Shown here: piece after piece, positions 18,659-27,287 of the stretch
Numbering within the stretch: the stretch's first letter is position 1
Layout: each line of letters opens with the position of its first letter
Assembly (NCBI GenBank): GCA_964535575.1
Contig: CAZHTC010000005.1
Span: forward strand, 124,001-188,000
Direction: 5' to 3'
Length of the DNA: 64,000 bases
Source: JAGPCK01 sp964535575
GTDB taxonomy: Bacteria > Bacteroidota > Bacteroidia > UKL13-3
The notes under the pieces: generated by a model
What the model was told of the DNA's origin: nothing
What the model saw: the letters and a program-made list of their open reading frames with translations, nothing else
Databases searched by the model: none
Position numbers and translations under genes: made by a program

Positions 18659-18662
18659 TTTC

Positions 18663-19244
18663 ATGTTGCCACAACTCATATTTGCCACCCAAAACCGGAA
18701 TAAAGCAGCTGAAATAAATGCCTTGCTCGAAGGTAAATTTGATGTTCGGTCGTTGATTGACTTGGGATACATCAATGATATTCCTGAAACAGGGGCTACC
18801 CTCGAACAAAATGCACTCATCAAAGCAAGGCATTTTTTTAATCTATCTGGCAAAAATTGCTTTGCCGATGATACCGGATTAGAGGTAGCGGCTTTGAACG
18901 GAGAACCGGGTGTCTATTCGGCACGATATGCCGGGGAGCATAAAAACGATTCCGATAATATTGATTTGCTGCTGCAAAAATTAAAACATAAGCCAAACCG
19001 AAAAGCACATTTCAGGACAGTTATTGCTTTGATATTTGACGGAAAGGAGTATTTGTTTGAGGGAATTGTCAGGGGCGAAATAGTTACTGAGAAAAAGGGC
19101 AGTGCAGGTTTTGGCTATGACCCTGTGTTTAAACCTGAAAATTCTGAATTAACATTTGCCCAAATGTTGCTGGAAGAAAAAAATCAAATCAGTCACCGGG
19201 CAAGGGCTTTTGCCCATATGAAAACGTTCTTGCTGAATCTATAA
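18663..19244 (+). CDS. rdgB: Non-canonical purine NTP pyrophosphatase (XTP/dITP diphosphatase)
   Basis: This enzyme hydrolyses dITP, XTP and ITP to monophosphates, cleaning the nucleotide pool of deaminated purines. The 193-residue HAM1/RdgB-family protein begins with LIFATQNRNKAAEI. The metal and catalytic motif FADDTGL lies at 67-73 and is followed by GEPGVYSARYAGE. The segment GFGYDPVF and the C-terminal SHRARAF block are also present. The start is the ATG four bases after the upstream stop. The end overlaps the opposite-strand transferase gene by six bases. Confidence 0.95.
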   Translation: MLPQLIFATQNRNKAAEINALLEGKFDVRSLIDLGYINDIPETGATLEQNALIKARHFFNLSGKNCFADDTGLEVAALNGEPGVYSARYAGEHKNDSDNIDLLLQKLKHKPNRKAHFRTVIALIFDGKEYLFEGIVRGEIVTEKKGSAGFGYDPVFKPENSELTFAQMLLEEKNQISHRARAFAHMKTFLLNL

Positions 19245-20330
19245 TTCTCCCCGTTCCAGTTTTTTGGATTTTACTGCCTGTTCTTTCATAAAAGTACTTT
19301 CGTTTTTCATTTGCTGGAACAGGAAGTTCGGGATAAAACTCAGAATAAGTGCAATGCCAAAAATGGTGAGCATATGACTTGCCAGAGTTGAATCTTTCAT
19401 AATAAACGCAATGATAACAAAAATGATGTTTACCAGATATAGCAGGAGCGATGTTTCGGTATGATTTAATCCAATGGCAAGAATGGAATGATGAATATGG
19501 TTTTGATCAGCCTTAAAGGGCGGGTGTTTCTTGATGAGACGAATAATAACCACACGTAAGGTGTCAATTAAAGGTACAATCAAAATGGCGATAGCAATAG
19601 ACGGGGCAGGGATACCCGAACCGGCACTCAGATCAATAAACTGTATGGCAAAAACACTCATCACAAAACCAATTACCAAAGCGCCTGAATCGCCCATGAA
19701 AATTTTGGCCGGGTTAAAATTAAAAAACAGAAAACCCAGTAAAGCTCCGCTCATACTGAATGCCATTACCGACCAGCCGATATTTCCATTAAAATTAAAC
19801 CAGAGACCAAAGGTAAGTGAGGTGATTAATCCAATTCCTCCGGCAAGTCCGTCAATTCCGTCAATTAAATTAAATGAATTAGTGATTACAATAAAAGTAA
19901 ATAAGGTAAGCGCAAAACTTACCGGATACGATAATTCATAAACACCGAAGATGCCAAAAAAACTTTTTATACGAATATCTTCACCAACAATGATGATGAC
20001 GGCTGCCAGCAATTGGGCAAGCAGTTTTTTATAAGGAGTAAGTTTTACCAAATCATCCTTTAGCCCGGAAAAGAACAGGATAAACAAAGCAGCTTCAAAA
20101 TATTGGATGCGGGGCAAACTCGCCTCAGTCCAGATCCCCCAGATTTTAGTAGAAATAAAGAAGCCGGCAAATATCGCTAATCCACCCAGGCGGGGGATAT
20201 CGAGAAAATGCACTTTGCGTTCATCGGGTATATCAAACAATCCTTTCATGGAAGAAACCATACGGATAGTAGGCACCGCAAATACTACAATTAATACTGC
20301 GGTAAAAAAAGACAACACAAGGTTAATCAT
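19239..20330 (-). CDS. Undecaprenyl-phosphate sugar-1-phosphate transferase (WecA/MraY superfamily)
   Basis: This polytopic membrane enzyme attaches a sugar-1-phosphate, probably GlcNAc-1-P, to undecaprenyl phosphate to start O-antigen or other surface glycans. The 363-residue protein has about ten transmembrane helices. Conserved cytoplasmic motifs include PRLGG near 47-51, the Mg-binding KDD at 91-93, NLIDGIDGL at 154-162, FMGDSGAL at 211-218 and HIHH at 278-281. The HIHH and surrounding DQNHIHH are typical of the WecA rather than MraY branch. The exact sugar is uncertain. It is monocistronic or linked loosely to the phosphohexomutase gene 137 bases upstream. Confidence 0.9.
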   Translation of the reverse strand: MINLVLSFFTAVLIVVFAVPTIRMVSSMKGLFDIPDERKVHFLDIPRLGGLAIFAGFFISTKIWGIWTEASLPRIQYFEAALFILFFSGLKDDLVKLTPYKKLLAQLLAAVIIIVGEDIRIKSFFGIFGVYELSYPVSFALTLFTFIVITNSFNLIDGIDGLAGGIGLITSLTFGLWFNFNGNIGWSVMAFSMSGALLGFLFFNFNPAKIFMGDSGALVIGFVMSVFAIQFIDLSAGSGIPAPSIAIAILIVPLIDTLRVVIIRLIKKHPPFKADQNHIHHSILAIGLNHTETSLLLYLVNIIFVIIAFIMKDSTLASHMLTIFGIALILSFIPNFLFQQMKNESTFMKEQAVKSKKLERGEL

Positions 20331-20466
20331 TGGCAGACGATATTAGTGTTAGAATTAATACTCATTTTCAGTGAGGGTGGGTTAGTTGGTGGGACGAATT
20401 TACGCAATAATTTCCTGCCCGCTCAAAGTATTCAACCACTAATTTATCACCTTCGTCTAAATAACT

Positions 20467-21864
20467 CTACAGTAGAATGGTATTTTTAGTCTGTTCAAGT
20501 ATATCAAAGGCTGTTTTTGAATCCGGAGCTTCGGCATAGGTACGCAGCACAGGCTCTGTACCCGAAGGACGAATCATAATCCAATCTCCTGTATGCAGGT
20601 GAAACTTAAATCCATCAATGGTTTCGGTGTTCACAATACGGTAGTTTCCAAAATTTTTATATTGCCCTGTCTGGCATTTTTCAATGATGGAATTTTTTTG
20701 GCTTTCCTGCAGGTGAAGGTCATTTCGTTCCATGGCAAAAGTTCCGGTTACTTCATAAACCTCGGCAATTAGTTCATCAAGCGATTTTCCTGTTTTAGCC
20801 ATAAACTCCCAAATGGTTAATCCAATCCAAATGCCGTCTCGTTCCGGAATATGGCCCGTAATAGCAATACCTCCCGATTCTTCACCGCCAACCAAAACTT
20901 TTTCTTTAATCATGTATTCGCAAATGTATTTGAATCCTATTTTGGTAATTTGAATTGGTAAACCATAGGCTTCGCACATCTTGCTTATTTTGCTGGTAGC
21001 ACTGAAAGTAGTTATCACCTTTCCATCAAGATTTTTATACTTATGCAGGTAATGAATGAGTAACAAAATAATATGATGTGAGTCTATGAATTCTCCTTTC
21101 CTATTGTATAACCCTATACGGTCGGCATCTCCATCGGTTACCAGTCCGCAATCAATTTCCTCCGAAATGCGTATCATTTCTGAAAATTCATACAGATTTT
21201 TATGAATTGGTTCGGGTGCCTGACCCATAAAACCCGGGTTATGTTCGCAATGCAATAAAGTAGCTTCGGGAAACAACCTGCGTATCACATTTTGACCTGC
21301 ACCATACATGGCATCGTAAGCCAGTTCCAGTTTTTTCTCTTTAATCAGTTTCAGGTCGAACGATTTTTCAATTTGTTCGCAATAGAGTGTTTCTAAATCT
21401 ATTTCGGTTAAATGGCCATTTTTTATTGCTTCGTCAAGATTGGTCTCTGCTCCGGTATATAGCTCCGGAATGAGCATTTCAACTTCATCAATCATTGATT
21501 GAGTGGCCGGTCCGCCAAAAGAGGCTTTTATCTTAAATCCGTTGTATGATGGCGGGTTGTGGCTTGCAGTTATAATAATTCCGGCACCTGCTTTTACATG
21601 TACTGTTCCAAGAGAAATCATAGGGGTTGAAACAAACCCTTTTGCCATATGCACTTTAATTCCGTTGGCAATAAAAACCGAAGCTGCGGTTTCAGCAAAA
21701 AGATCACCGCCAAAACGACAGTCATGTCCAAGTACTATACTCGGGGTAATCTTGTTCTTTTTAAGCCATTCGGCTGTGGCAAAAGCTACCCTTTTTACAT
21801 TATCAACAGTAAAATCTTTTGCTATAATTCCTCTCCACCCGTCAGTTCCAAATTTAATTTTCAT
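20467..21864 (-). CDS. Alpha-D-phosphohexomutase (phosphoglucomutase/phosphomannomutase)
   Basis: This enzyme interconverts sugar 1- and 6-phosphates to supply activated sugars. The 465-residue four-domain protein has the phosphoserine loop TASHNP at 99-104 (Ser101), the metal loop DGDADR at 244-249, the sugar-binding loop GGEESGG at 326-332 and the phosphate-binding RPSGTEPVLRTYAE near 437. The GEESG loop fits glucose or mannose phosphates, so glmM is less likely, but substrate cannot be fixed from sequence. It lies five bases upstream of (in transcription order, after) the secreted protein at 21869, suggesting co-transcription with that gene and the dehydrogenase. Confidence 0.92.
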   Translation of the reverse strand: MKIKFGTDGWRGIIAKDFTVDNVKRVAFATAEWLKKNKITPSIVLGHDCRFGGDLFAETAASVFIANGIKVHMAKGFVSTPMISLGTVHVKAGAGIIITASHNPPSYNGFKIKASFGGPATQSMIDEVEMLIPELYTGAETNLDEAIKNGHLTEIDLETLYCEQIEKSFDLKLIKEKKLELAYDAMYGAGQNVIRRLFPEATLLHCEHNPGFMGQAPEPIHKNLYEFSEMIRISEEIDCGLVTDGDADRIGLYNRKGEFIDSHHIILLLIHYLHKYKNLDGKVITTFSATSKISKMCEAYGLPIQITKIGFKYICEYMIKEKVLVGGEESGGIAITGHIPERDGIWIGLTIWEFMAKTGKSLDELIAEVYEVTGTFAMERNDLHLQESQKNSIIEKCQTGQYKNFGNYRIVNTETIDGFKFHLHTGDWIMIRPSGTEPVLRTYAEAPDSKTAFDILEQTKNTILL

Positions 21865-21868
21865 ACTC

Positions 21869-22951
21869 TTATTTTGTTTTTTGATTTACATATGTTGTTA
21901 ATTGGGTCCAGCTGATTTCGTTTGAGCGCATGCCAAAAATATATGCCGGAGAATCGGCAGGTTTTATGGGCTGGCCGTTTATTGCTACGATTGTCAGATT
22001 AAATAATTTAGATGTAATATCGTTTTCGAAAATTTTAAAATCAGTAAAATCGATTTCGCTAAAATTCAGTTCACACGTTTTCCCTCCATTAAAAAATGCA
22101 GTTAACGAAATAGGAGTGTATTCAAAAAAGCCGCCTTTTTCTCCCCATACTTCTTTGATGAGTATCGATTCAACGGGTGTGGTGTTTTGTGCAAAAAAAG
22201 CTGGTAAACCACATGAATCAAAAAGGTTAGGATGGTTTTGAAAAACAAGCTCCAGTTTATGAATCAGCATTTTATTCTGTTCTGTATGTTCAGGGGTATT
22301 TTCAACGCGATAGGTTATTAATTTACGTTTAGGAAATTCAACCGAAGGGGACGTTTTGTATCCTTTCTGCAAATTGCTTTCTTTTATCTTATCACCCTCG
22401 GCTTTATTGCGCACGGTTTGTTTTCCAAACTGAATGATGTGGTAATAATACCTGTGGCTTTTTATAGCATCCCAAAATGATAAATAATCCGGGCCATTGG
22501 CGTTGGTAGTAATGGTATTCGAATGAAGCAACGGAAAAGCTTCTTCCAAATCAATATATCCGTATGAAATTACTTCTCCTTTTTCATTGAAGTCGCTTAG
22601 TGTAATTCCAACGGGAAAAAAATCCAGTTTGTTTTTTTTTAGTGTCCAGAGTTCATGAACAAATAAGGTTTTTATTTTAGATGCCTTGCTTTTGTTTGAT
22701 TGTTCTATTTGTTGCAATGCGTCAAAGGTTATTTTAATTTTTTTTGATGGGGAATCGTACAGATTCAGTTTTCCCTCTTTTAAATTTGAATAAAGGAACT
22801 CGGGTAATTTATCTACCAAATTAAATCCGGCAGTATCGGGTTGCTCTCCGTAATACAATTGAATAATCACCGGTTTCAGCTCATAGGCTTTTAGCTGTAA
22901 CCCGAAAAAAAACAATAATGAAAAAATAAACAGTAATCTATTGGAAGGCAT
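21869..22951 (-). CDS. Secreted/periplasmic protein of unknown function, possibly GldN-like
   Basis: I do not firmly recognise this family. The start at 22951 (MPSNRLLFIFSLLFFF) gives 360 residues with a clean signal peptide ending near LKAY; an upstream Met at 22975 would add eight polar residues. Two related halves seem present: FVHELWTLKKNKLDFFPVGI in the first and LIKEVWGEKGGFFEYTPISL in the second. Each follows a strand and precedes another. This xIKExW...IxGI style recalls GldN/PorN of the T9SS, but the order and spacing differ. It overlaps the end of the dehydrogenase gene by 14 bases and precedes the phosphohexomutase by four. Confidence 0.7.
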   Translation of the reverse strand: MPSNRLLFIFSLLFFFGLQLKAYELKPVIIQLYYGEQPDTAGFNLVDKLPEFLYSNLKEGKLNLYDSPSKKIKITFDALQQIEQSNKSKASKIKTLFVHELWTLKKNKLDFFPVGITLSDFNEKGEVISYGYIDLEEAFPLLHSNTITTNANGPDYLSFWDAIKSHRYYYHIIQFGKQTVRNKAEGDKIKESNLQKGYKTSPSVEFPKRKLITYRVENTPEHTEQNKMLIHKLELVFQNHPNLFDSCGLPAFFAQNTTPVESILIKEVWGEKGGFFEYTPISLTAFFNGGKTCELNFSEIDFTDFKIFENDITSKLFNLTIVAINGQPIKPADSPAYIFGMRSNEISWTQLTTYVNQKTK

Positions 22952-24158
22952 TTTCTCCTGTAATTTCCATTCCAAGAATCAGCAGGTGAATATCATGGGT
23001 TCCTTCGTAGGTTATAACCGATTCGAGATTCATCATATGACGCATAATCGGATATTCACCGGTAATGCCCATGCCCCCGTGCATTTGCCGGGCTTCGCGT
23101 GCAATGTGAAGAGCTATGTCAACATTGTTGCGTTTGCACATGGATATTTGCGCAGGTGTGGCTTTACCTACATTCATTAAATTCCCTAATCTCCAGGCAA
23201 GCAATTGAGCTTTGGTAATTTCAGTTATCATTTCAGCCAGTTTTTTTTGTTGCAATTGAAACCCTGCAATTGGTTTTCCAAACTGATGACGTTCTTTAGT
23301 GTATCGTAAAGCCGAGTCATAACAATCCATGGCAGCCCCTATGGCACCCCAGCTTATTCCATATCGGGCCGAATTGAGACAGGTTAATGGCCCTTTCAAT
23401 CCCTCAACTCCGGGAAGCAGATTGTCTTTTGGCACTTTCACATTATCAAAAACCAATTCTCCGGTAGCCGAAGCTCTTAACGACCATTTATTATGTGTTT
23501 CGGGGGTGGTAAATCCTTCCATACCCTTTTCTACAATTACTCCTCTTATTTTTCCCTGTTCATTTTTTGCCCAAACTACTGCTATATCGGCAAATGGTGC
23601 ATTGGAAATCCACATTTTGGCTCCGTTCAAAAGTAAATGATCGCCCATGTCTTTAAAGTTGGTGATCATTCCGGCCGGGTTTGAGCCATGGTCGGGTTCG
23701 GTTAATCCAAAACAACCCATTAGTTCTCCGGTGGCAAGTTTTGGGAGGTATTTTCTTTTTTGTTCTTCAGAGCCAAATTTAAAAATGGGATACATTACCA
23801 GTGAGCCCTGTACCGATGCGGTTGAACGAATGCCTGAGTCGCAACGTTCTAGTTCCTGCATAATAATTCCGTATGAGATATAATCAAGCCCTCCACAACC
23901 ATATTCGGCCGGTAGTTGAGGGCCAAATGCGCCTATTTCTCCTAGACCTCTAAGCAGGTGGTGCGGAAATTTAGCCTGTTGGGCCGCATCTTCAATAATA
24001 GGGGAGATGTTTTTTTTCACCCAATCGCGTACAGTTCCTCTGATAAGTTTATGTTCTTCAGTGAGCAAATCATCAATCTGGTAAAAATCCGGATGGGTAA
24101 ACAGGTCTGCTTTACTTGATTGGTGAAAATCTTTTTCTCCGTTGGTGGCTGAACTCAT
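22938..24158 (-). CDS. Glutaryl-CoA dehydrogenase-type acyl-CoA dehydrogenase
   Basis: This FAD enzyme most likely oxidises and decarboxylates glutaryl-CoA to crotonyl-CoA in lysine or tryptophan breakdown. It has 406 residues with the three-domain acyl-CoA dehydrogenase fold. Motifs are STASVQGSLVMYPI, GCFGLTEPDHGSNP and the C-terminal TYEGTHDIHLLILG, with catalytic Glu385. The YEGTHDIH-x-LILG form and the SVQ-SLVM block are those of glutaryl-CoA dehydrogenases rather than short- or medium-chain enzymes. No electron-transfer flavoprotein or other lysine-degradation gene lies in the window. It is first in a likely three-gene unit on this strand. Confidence 0.92.
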   Translation of the reverse strand: MSSATNGEKDFHQSSKADLFTHPDFYQIDDLLTEEHKLIRGTVRDWVKKNISPIIEDAAQQAKFPHHLLRGLGEIGAFGPQLPAEYGCGGLDYISYGIIMQELERCDSGIRSTASVQGSLVMYPIFKFGSEEQKRKYLPKLATGELMGCFGLTEPDHGSNPAGMITNFKDMGDHLLLNGAKMWISNAPFADIAVVWAKNEQGKIRGVIVEKGMEGFTTPETHNKWSLRASATGELVFDNVKVPKDNLLPGVEGLKGPLTCLNSARYGISWGAIGAAMDCYDSALRYTKERHQFGKPIAGFQLQQKKLAEMITEITKAQLLAWRLGNLMNVGKATPAQISMCKRNNVDIALHIAREARQMHGGMGITGEYPIMRHMMNLESVITYEGTHDIHLLILGMEITGENAFQ

Positions 24159-24222
24159 TTTTTTACACTTAATAATCTGGGCAAAAATAAGGATATTGCC
24201 CCTTGTAAACTAATGGTTTTAT

Positions 24223-24585
24223 ATGGCATTGTACACAATAAAAATTATTGATATACAAATTGATGCACCTGTTGGATGGTATGTTGAGGAAAAACTAGTA
24301 GGCAACAGTTTCAGGGTGTCGGTTGAGATGGGGGTACAAATTTCAGAGCCAGTAACCGACTTAACGCATACGGTTGATTACTCTTCGGTTTGTGAATTAG
24401 TGAAAGAAATCCTTTCAACAAAAAATATTCAATTGCTTGAAACAATTGTTTCCCTCATCGGGGAGCAAATTCTCTTAAGGTATCAATCGGTTGAAAAAGT
24501 GAATGTTGAGGTTATAAAAATCAACCCCTTGCTGAATATACCGGCTTACGGGGTAGCCGTATCGGGAAGTTTTTTTAGGGGCTAG
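24223..24585 (+). CDS. folB: Dihydroneopterin aldolase
   Basis: FolB cleaves 7,8-dihydroneopterin to 6-hydroxymethyldihydropterin and glycolaldehyde in folate synthesis. The 120-residue protein has the tunnelling-fold pattern. It opens IKIIDIQIDAPVGWYVEEKL, continues DLTHTVDYSSVCELVKEIL with the family's T-x-DY-S motif, and has LLETIVSLIGEQIL, where the Glu and Ile positions contribute to the pterin pocket. It ends in VEVIKINPLLNIPAYGVAVSG. It diverges from the dehydrogenase gene and is 65 bases ahead of the LytTR regulator, with no visible terminator between. Confidence 0.93.
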   Translation: MALYTIKIIDIQIDAPVGWYVEEKLVGNSFRVSVEMGVQISEPVTDLTHTVDYSSVCELVKEILSTKNIQLLETIVSLIGEQILLRYQSVEKVNVEVIKINPLLNIPAYGVAVSGSFFRG

Positions 24586-24650
24586 TTTTCGCAGGTTTTT
24601 TTTATAAGAATATTCTCAATATCTTAGCCGTACTTTCTTTAGATCAATTT

Positions 24651-25367
24651 ATGGCCTTAAACTGTATTATAGTAGATGATGAACAGCTGAGCGTTAAGAT
24701 CATCAGTAATTTTATCCAACAAACCGGATTCCTTTCGCTCATTGCGGAGTTTTCTAATGGCGTGGATGCGGCAAATTACATCAACGACCCCAAGAACAAG
24801 GATATTGATATCATGTTTCTTGATATTCAAATGCCGGGGATGACCGGTATGGAGTTAATGAAAGCTTTTGATAACCTGCCACAAATTATTCTCATAAGCG
24901 GGCATGATAATCATGCTGTGGAAGCTTTTGAGCATGGGGTTACCGATTACCTGCTGAAGCCAATTACATACCCCCGTTTTTTAAAGGCTGTAAACCGTGC
25001 AAAAGAGGAAATAGAAACCCAGCAGCAAAGCATTGTTTCAAACAACAGTACAAACCATATTTTTATCAAGCAATCGTATAACCTCATTAAGGTAGAAAGC
25101 AAAAACATTTGCTGGGTAGAGGCATTGGGCGATTACATTAATATCTTCACCGATAAAGACAAATTTACGGTTCATTCTACAATGAAAAATATGGAAAGTA
25201 AACTTCCAAAAGATACTTTTCTCAGGGTTCATCGTTCGTACATTGTAAATATTAACAAAGTTGAAAAGGTGGACATGGATGACGGCCTGCTTGTGGTAGA
25301 GAAAAAACTGATCCCTATAGGTGTATCCTACAAGGATACTCTTATGAAAACAATAAATGCCATTTAA
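24651..25367 (+). CDS. LytTR-family response regulator
   Basis: This is a DNA-binding two-component regulator of 238 residues. The receiver domain (1-118) has the acidic pair D9-D10, the phospho-acceptor Asp58 in MFLDIQMPGMTG, and the conserved Lys in YLLKPI. The LytTR beta-domain (about 138-238) begins FIKQSYNLIKVESKNICWVE and contains FLRVHRSYIVNINKV. No LytS-type membrane kinase is adjacent. The next two genes encode histidine kinases with receiver domains, so one of them may be the phosphodonor. The gap to the next gene is only 24 bases. Confidence 0.94.
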   Translation: MALNCIIVDDEQLSVKIISNFIQQTGFLSLIAEFSNGVDAANYINDPKNKDIDIMFLDIQMPGMTGMELMKAFDNLPQIILISGHDNHAVEAFEHGVTDYLLKPITYPRFLKAVNRAKEEIETQQQSIVSNNSTNHIFIKQSYNLIKVESKNICWVEALGDYINIFTDKDKFTVHSTMKNMESKLPKDTFLRVHRSYIVNINKVEKVDMDDGLLVVEKKLIPIGVSYKDTLMKTINAI

Positions 25368-25391
25368 GAACCAGTAAGATTTACCTGAGGG

Positions 25392-27287
25392 ATGAGTAAA
25401 GCCAAGGTATTGATTGTGGAGGATGAGCGAATCATAGTTCGAGATTTGCAAAACAGCTTAAACGAACTTGGTTACGATGTGGTTGGGTGGGCTCAGGACA
25501 GTGTGGATGCGATAAGTAAAGTGAAAGAGCTTAATCCGGATATTGTTCTGATGGATATTTTTATTGACGGACTCATTGACGGAATTGAAACTGCCAAAAT
25601 TATAAAAACATCTTATGAGGTTCCTGTGGTATTTTTAACTGCCTTTTCTGACAATGACACCATTGACAGAGCTAAAAAAGTACTCCCCTATGCGTATTTA
25701 TTAAAACCATTCAGTAATAGTGAACTTTGCGCAGCTATTGAGCTTTCTATTTATAAATTTGAGCAGGAACTCGAGGTCAATTACATGAACCGGCAACTTA
25801 CCGAAATGATTGAGTTGCATGTTCAGAATAAGAACCTCACCGTAGAAGATGCGTTGTTCATTTTGTCAGGTAAGGCCTCGTTGTTTAACACTACTCCCGA
25901 TGCCCTCTACGTCATTTCACCTGAAGGAGAGATACTGGAGCAAAATCAAATTGCGAATGACCTTACCGGAAATTTAGATACCACCACTGAAGAAAATTTT
26001 TATCATAAAATAGTCCCCATTGAAATTTCTTATGCTGATTTAATGGTAATTTTACGGGGGAAAGGTAGCTGGAGCGGTAGGGTAGCACTAACAAAAGACA
26101 AAGAGAAAACGTTTGAACTCTCACTTCGCAAATTGTGCCCCGGTGGAGCATGTACCCTCTTGCTGGCTTTTATACACGAAAATTACCGCAGTGCCGATTC
26201 TCAGAATCAGCAACTGGAAGATGTAAACCAGCGAATGAATATTCTGGTAAAAAACCTGAGCAATGTAGTGGTTTATGAAAGCGGGGCGGGTCGTGATTAT
26301 GCCAGCCCAAATGTGGAAAACATGCTTGGATTTACCATTAAGGAGTTTAAGAATCACGAATTTTTCTGGACACTTATTCATCCCGAAGATTTTGAACGAA
26401 TCAACGAATCATCCTATCGGTGGTATTATCAGGACACAACGGATACCTGGGTTGAATCGTACCGGATGAAAAAGGCTGACGGAAGTTATATCTGGGTACG
26501 TGATCAGATGTTTCAGGTAAAAAATAATTTCGGAGTTAAATACAAAATCGGGTTGCTTATTAATATCAACGATTTGGTTGAAAAGGAGCAAATACTTTTA
26601 GAGAGCCGGCATTTGCTGCAAAAAACCATTAACGATAAAGACCAGCTTATTCAGGAAATTCATCATAGGGTTCGAAACAATTTGCAAATTATAACCAGCC
26701 TTCTCAATTTACAGTCAACCTATGTAGAAGATGTAATTACTCACCGCATCATTCAGGATAGTCAAAACCGGGTAAGAGCATTGTCATTAATTCACGAAGA
26801 CTTATATCAGTCGGATGATATGACCTTGCTTAATTTAAGCGATTATCTTAAACGGTTGGGGAATCAATTGTACCGAAGCATGCGGGTGGATATTACCCGC
26901 TATAAACTTGATTTTGATGCCGAGCAATTGATGGTACCGGCCGATATTGCCACACCTGTGGGTTTAATGGTGAATGAATTACTTTCCAACGCTTTCAAAC
27001 ACGCATTTGTTTCGAGAGAAACGGGCACCGTTCTTTTAAAAATTGGTCTTTGTGATGGAAATATTGTTATCACGGTAAGTGATGATGGAGTAGGGCTTCC
27101 TGATAATTTCAGCATCCATAAAGCAGATTCATTGGGAATGATGCTTATTTTATCACTGTCGGAACAGGTAAATGGCAAAATAACTTACAATGGTCATAGT
27201 GGAACTTCATTTGAAATGTCCATACCATTGCAGCAAACAATTAAAACGGAGTATGGCAGCAGAACAGGCGATAAGCAATACAGCTAA
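25392..27287 (+). CDS. Receiver-PAS-HisKA_2 soluble histidine kinase
   Basis: This is a 631-residue cytoplasmic signalling protein without membrane segments. It has an N-terminal receiver domain (~1-120; Asp55 in LMDIFIDG, Thr and Lys positions intact). One or two PAS-like domains follow, the clearer (PAS_3 type) at ~285-395 containing YRMKKADGSYIWVRDQMF. Next comes a HisKA_2 dimerisation/phospho-transfer helix with EIHHRVRNNLQI (His424/425), then an HATPase domain with NELLSNAFKHA and SDDGVGLP. This order means the kinase is itself switched by phosphorylation. The 3' end overlaps the next kinase by 35 bases, indicating coupled expression. Confidence 0.93.
   Translation: MSKAKVLIVEDERIIVRDLQNSLNELGYDVVGWAQDSVDAISKVKELNPDIVLMDIFIDGLIDGIETAKIIKTSYEVPVVFLTAFSDNDTIDRAKKVLPYAYLLKPFSNSELCAAIELSIYKFEQELEVNYMNRQLTEMIELHVQNKNLTVEDALFILSGKASLFNTTPDALYVISPEGEILEQNQIANDLTGNLDTTTEENFYHKIVPIEISYADLMVILRGKGSWSGRVALTKDKEKTFELSLRKLCPGGACTLLLAFIHENYRSADSQNQQLEDVNQRMNILVKNLSNVVVYESGAGRDYASPNVENMLGFTIKEFKNHEFFWTLIHPEDFERINESSYRWYYQDTTDTWVESYRMKKADGSYIWVRDQMFQVKNNFGVKYKIGLLININDLVEKEQILLESRHLLQKTINDKDQLIQEIHHRVRNNLQIITSLLNLQSTYVEDVITHRIIQDSQNRVRALSLIHEDLYQSDDMTLLNLSDYLKRLGNQLYRSMRVDITRYKLDFDAEQLMVPADIATPVGLMVNELLSNAFKHAFVSRETGTVLLKIGLCDGNIVITVSDDGVGLPDNFSIHKADSLGMMLILSLSEQVNGKITYNGHSGTSFEMSIPLQQTIKTEYGSRTGDKQYS

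Noticed and set aside
27190..27252. Earlier Met for the hybrid kinase
   Set aside because: It lies inside the coding end of the preceding kinase and adds residues unlike a receiver-domain start. The ATG at 27253 begins immediately before the receiver.
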